NCBI GenBank assembly: GCA_963169595.1
Contig: CAUJFM010000386.1
Location: 1 to 14,547 of the forward strand
Direction of reading: 5' to 3'
Length of the DNA stretch: 14,547 nucleotides
From: Bacteroidota bacterium
Lineage (GTDB): Bacteria; Bacteroidota; Bacteroidia; Flavobacteriales_F; PHOS-HE28
Shown here: one piece after another, positions 13,739-14,547 of the stretch
Position numbering within the stretch: position 1 is the stretch's first letter
Layout: every line of letters begins with the position of its first letter
Notes under the pieces: model-generated
What the model saw: only the letters and a program-made list of their open reading frames with translations
What the model was told of the DNA's origin: nothing
Databases searched by the model: none
Program-made: the position numbers and the translations under genes

Positions 13739-14547
13739 TTATACCCCCTTCTTCCGCCCCCGCTTCGGCTTCACTTCGGCCAGCAAGCCTTTGGTATACT
13801 CCTCATACAGCTCGAAGAGATACTCCACCCGCTTCGCATCGCTGGTGAACGGCTGCGGCCGGTAGCACTTGTCCACCGCCTTGTCCAACACCTGGTGCGC
13901 CTTCAGCAGCGCGGGCGGCATGGTGAGCGGGTCGTACAGATCGGCCAGGGAACTGCCGGGGAACTGCGCCCGCGCATCCAACACCCCCTGCGCCGCCAAG
14001 TCCACCGCCGACTTCTGCTCCGCGCTGGGGGACGCAGGCCAAGGGAAGTTGTTGTAGACGATGTCCTTCGAGTAGCGATAGTCGCTCTTTATTCGGCCGC
14101 ACACGTAACGAACCCATGCCATGTGCATCGAGCTGGACATTACACCGAAGTGATATGTGCTCGCATCAGGTAGTGACATGCAACTGTCTGATACGATCGA
14201 CCCCTTGTCAAAGAAGCCCATCGTGATGAAGCTCCTGTTCTCTGAGAAGTGCCTCGGAATGGCGATGGTCGTGTTGGGGTTGTTCCTATCGCGGAACAGA
14301 GCAGGGGTTGCTGCGAACTTCCGTGTCGATGGTGCAACGCTCGCCTCACGGAACTTCTTCACCTCAGCTATCCGCTCAATAATGGCGGGGTGCTTCTTCA
14401 ACTCTGAAGGGTCAGCGTCCACGAGCCACAAACACCATCGATTGATCCCATTCAAGAACTCCCGTGCGCTGATCAGCGGCCGGACGTATGCACCTGCTGA
14501 AGGGTCAAGCTTCAAGAATGCCTCTTTTTCGGTGTCCTCAAGGATGA
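13739..14547 (-). CDS. MmeI-like type II restriction/DNA methyltransferase, C-terminal part (N-terminus outside window)
   Basis: The frame runs from TAA at 13739 to the right edge without a stop upstream, so only about 269 C-terminal residues are seen. Counting from the edge, the first segment has A-Y-V-R-P-L-I-S-A-R-E-F-L-N-G, followed by a tryptophan-containing W-C-L-W-L-V-D. These match the start of the target-recognition domain of MmeI-family enzymes. The later SDYRYSKDIVYNNFPWP stretch and the helical segment after it match the TRD end and the C-terminal domain. The S-adenosylmethionine motifs (NPPY) and any N-terminal nuclease lie off the window. It could therefore be a fused type IIG/IIL restriction enzyme or a methyltransferase only. 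The C-terminus is basic (K-P-K-R-G-R-K-K). The apparent TTG start at 14515 is not a real start because the same domain continues past it. Confidence 0.88.
   Translation of the reverse strand, partial: ILEDTEKEAFLKLDPSAGAYVRPLISAREFLNGINRWCLWLVDADPSELKKHPAIIERIAEVKKFREASVAPSTRKFAATPALFRDRNNPNTTIAIPRHFSENRSFITMGFFDKGSIVSDSCMSLPDASTYHFGVMSSSMHMAWVRYVCGRIKSDYRYSKDIVYNNFPWPASPSAEQKSAVDLAAQGVLDARAQFPGSSLADLYDPLTMPPALLKAHQVLDKAVDKCYRPQPFTSDAKRVEYLFELYEEYTKGLLAEVKPKRGRKKGV

Noticed and set aside
14513..14515. TTG as the start codon of the methyltransferase-like gene
   Set aside because: The frame stays open to the window edge and the upstream residues continue the same family sequence, so the gene is simply truncated by the window.

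Overview
The window looks like the chromosome of a high-GC member of the Bacteroidota, probably Flavobacteriales-like. The evidence is a TonB receptor with an N-terminal carboxypeptidase-regulatory-like domain, a secreted CARDB/fibronectin-like protein of the type exported by T9SS, an MCE operon without mlaB or mlaC, and several TAnnTTTG-like -7 elements instead of sigma70 boxes. The lineage is an inference; there is no rRNA or marker gene here.

Layout. 1-1653 (minus): N-terminal part of a large secreted repeat protein, cut by the left edge. 1725-4133 (minus): TonB-dependent receptor preceded by a clear TPP riboswitch (about 4190-4270), a perfect -7 box just upstream of the aptamer, and a hairpin that buries the ribosome binding site. 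This makes it a probable thiamine (or precursor) receptor. 4310-4540: a gene-free array of degenerate purine-rich repeats. 4582-5895 and 5957-6898 (minus): permease and ATPase of a NatAB-like ABC-2 exporter, separated by a spacer holding heptamer repeats. 6989-8968 (minus): a second, BtuB-like TonB receptor. 9083-11631 (plus): a tightly packed mlaE-mlaF-mlaD operon for lipid transport across the envelope. 11632-12042 and 12136-12567 (minus): a DCC-family thiol-disulfide protein, whose stop codon abuts that of mlaD, and a CpXC zinc-ribbon protein. 12568-12913: intergenic DNA with palindromes and a 9-G run. 12914-13726 and 13739-14547 (minus): a DUF3800 protein and the C-terminal part of an MmeI-like DNA methyltransferase/restriction enzyme, cut by the right edge.

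Together the left and middle parts are mostly envelope biology: two outer-membrane receptors, an exporter, lipid trafficking and a secreted protein. The right end looks different. Its GC content is visibly lower in sampled lines (about 53-55% against about 67% in the mla operon), and it carries a restriction-type methyltransferase with a 12-nt-spaced DUF3800 partner, which suggests the edge of a defence island. The two most interesting items are the TPP-riboswitch receptor with a readable translational switch and the MmeI-like/DUF3800 pair.
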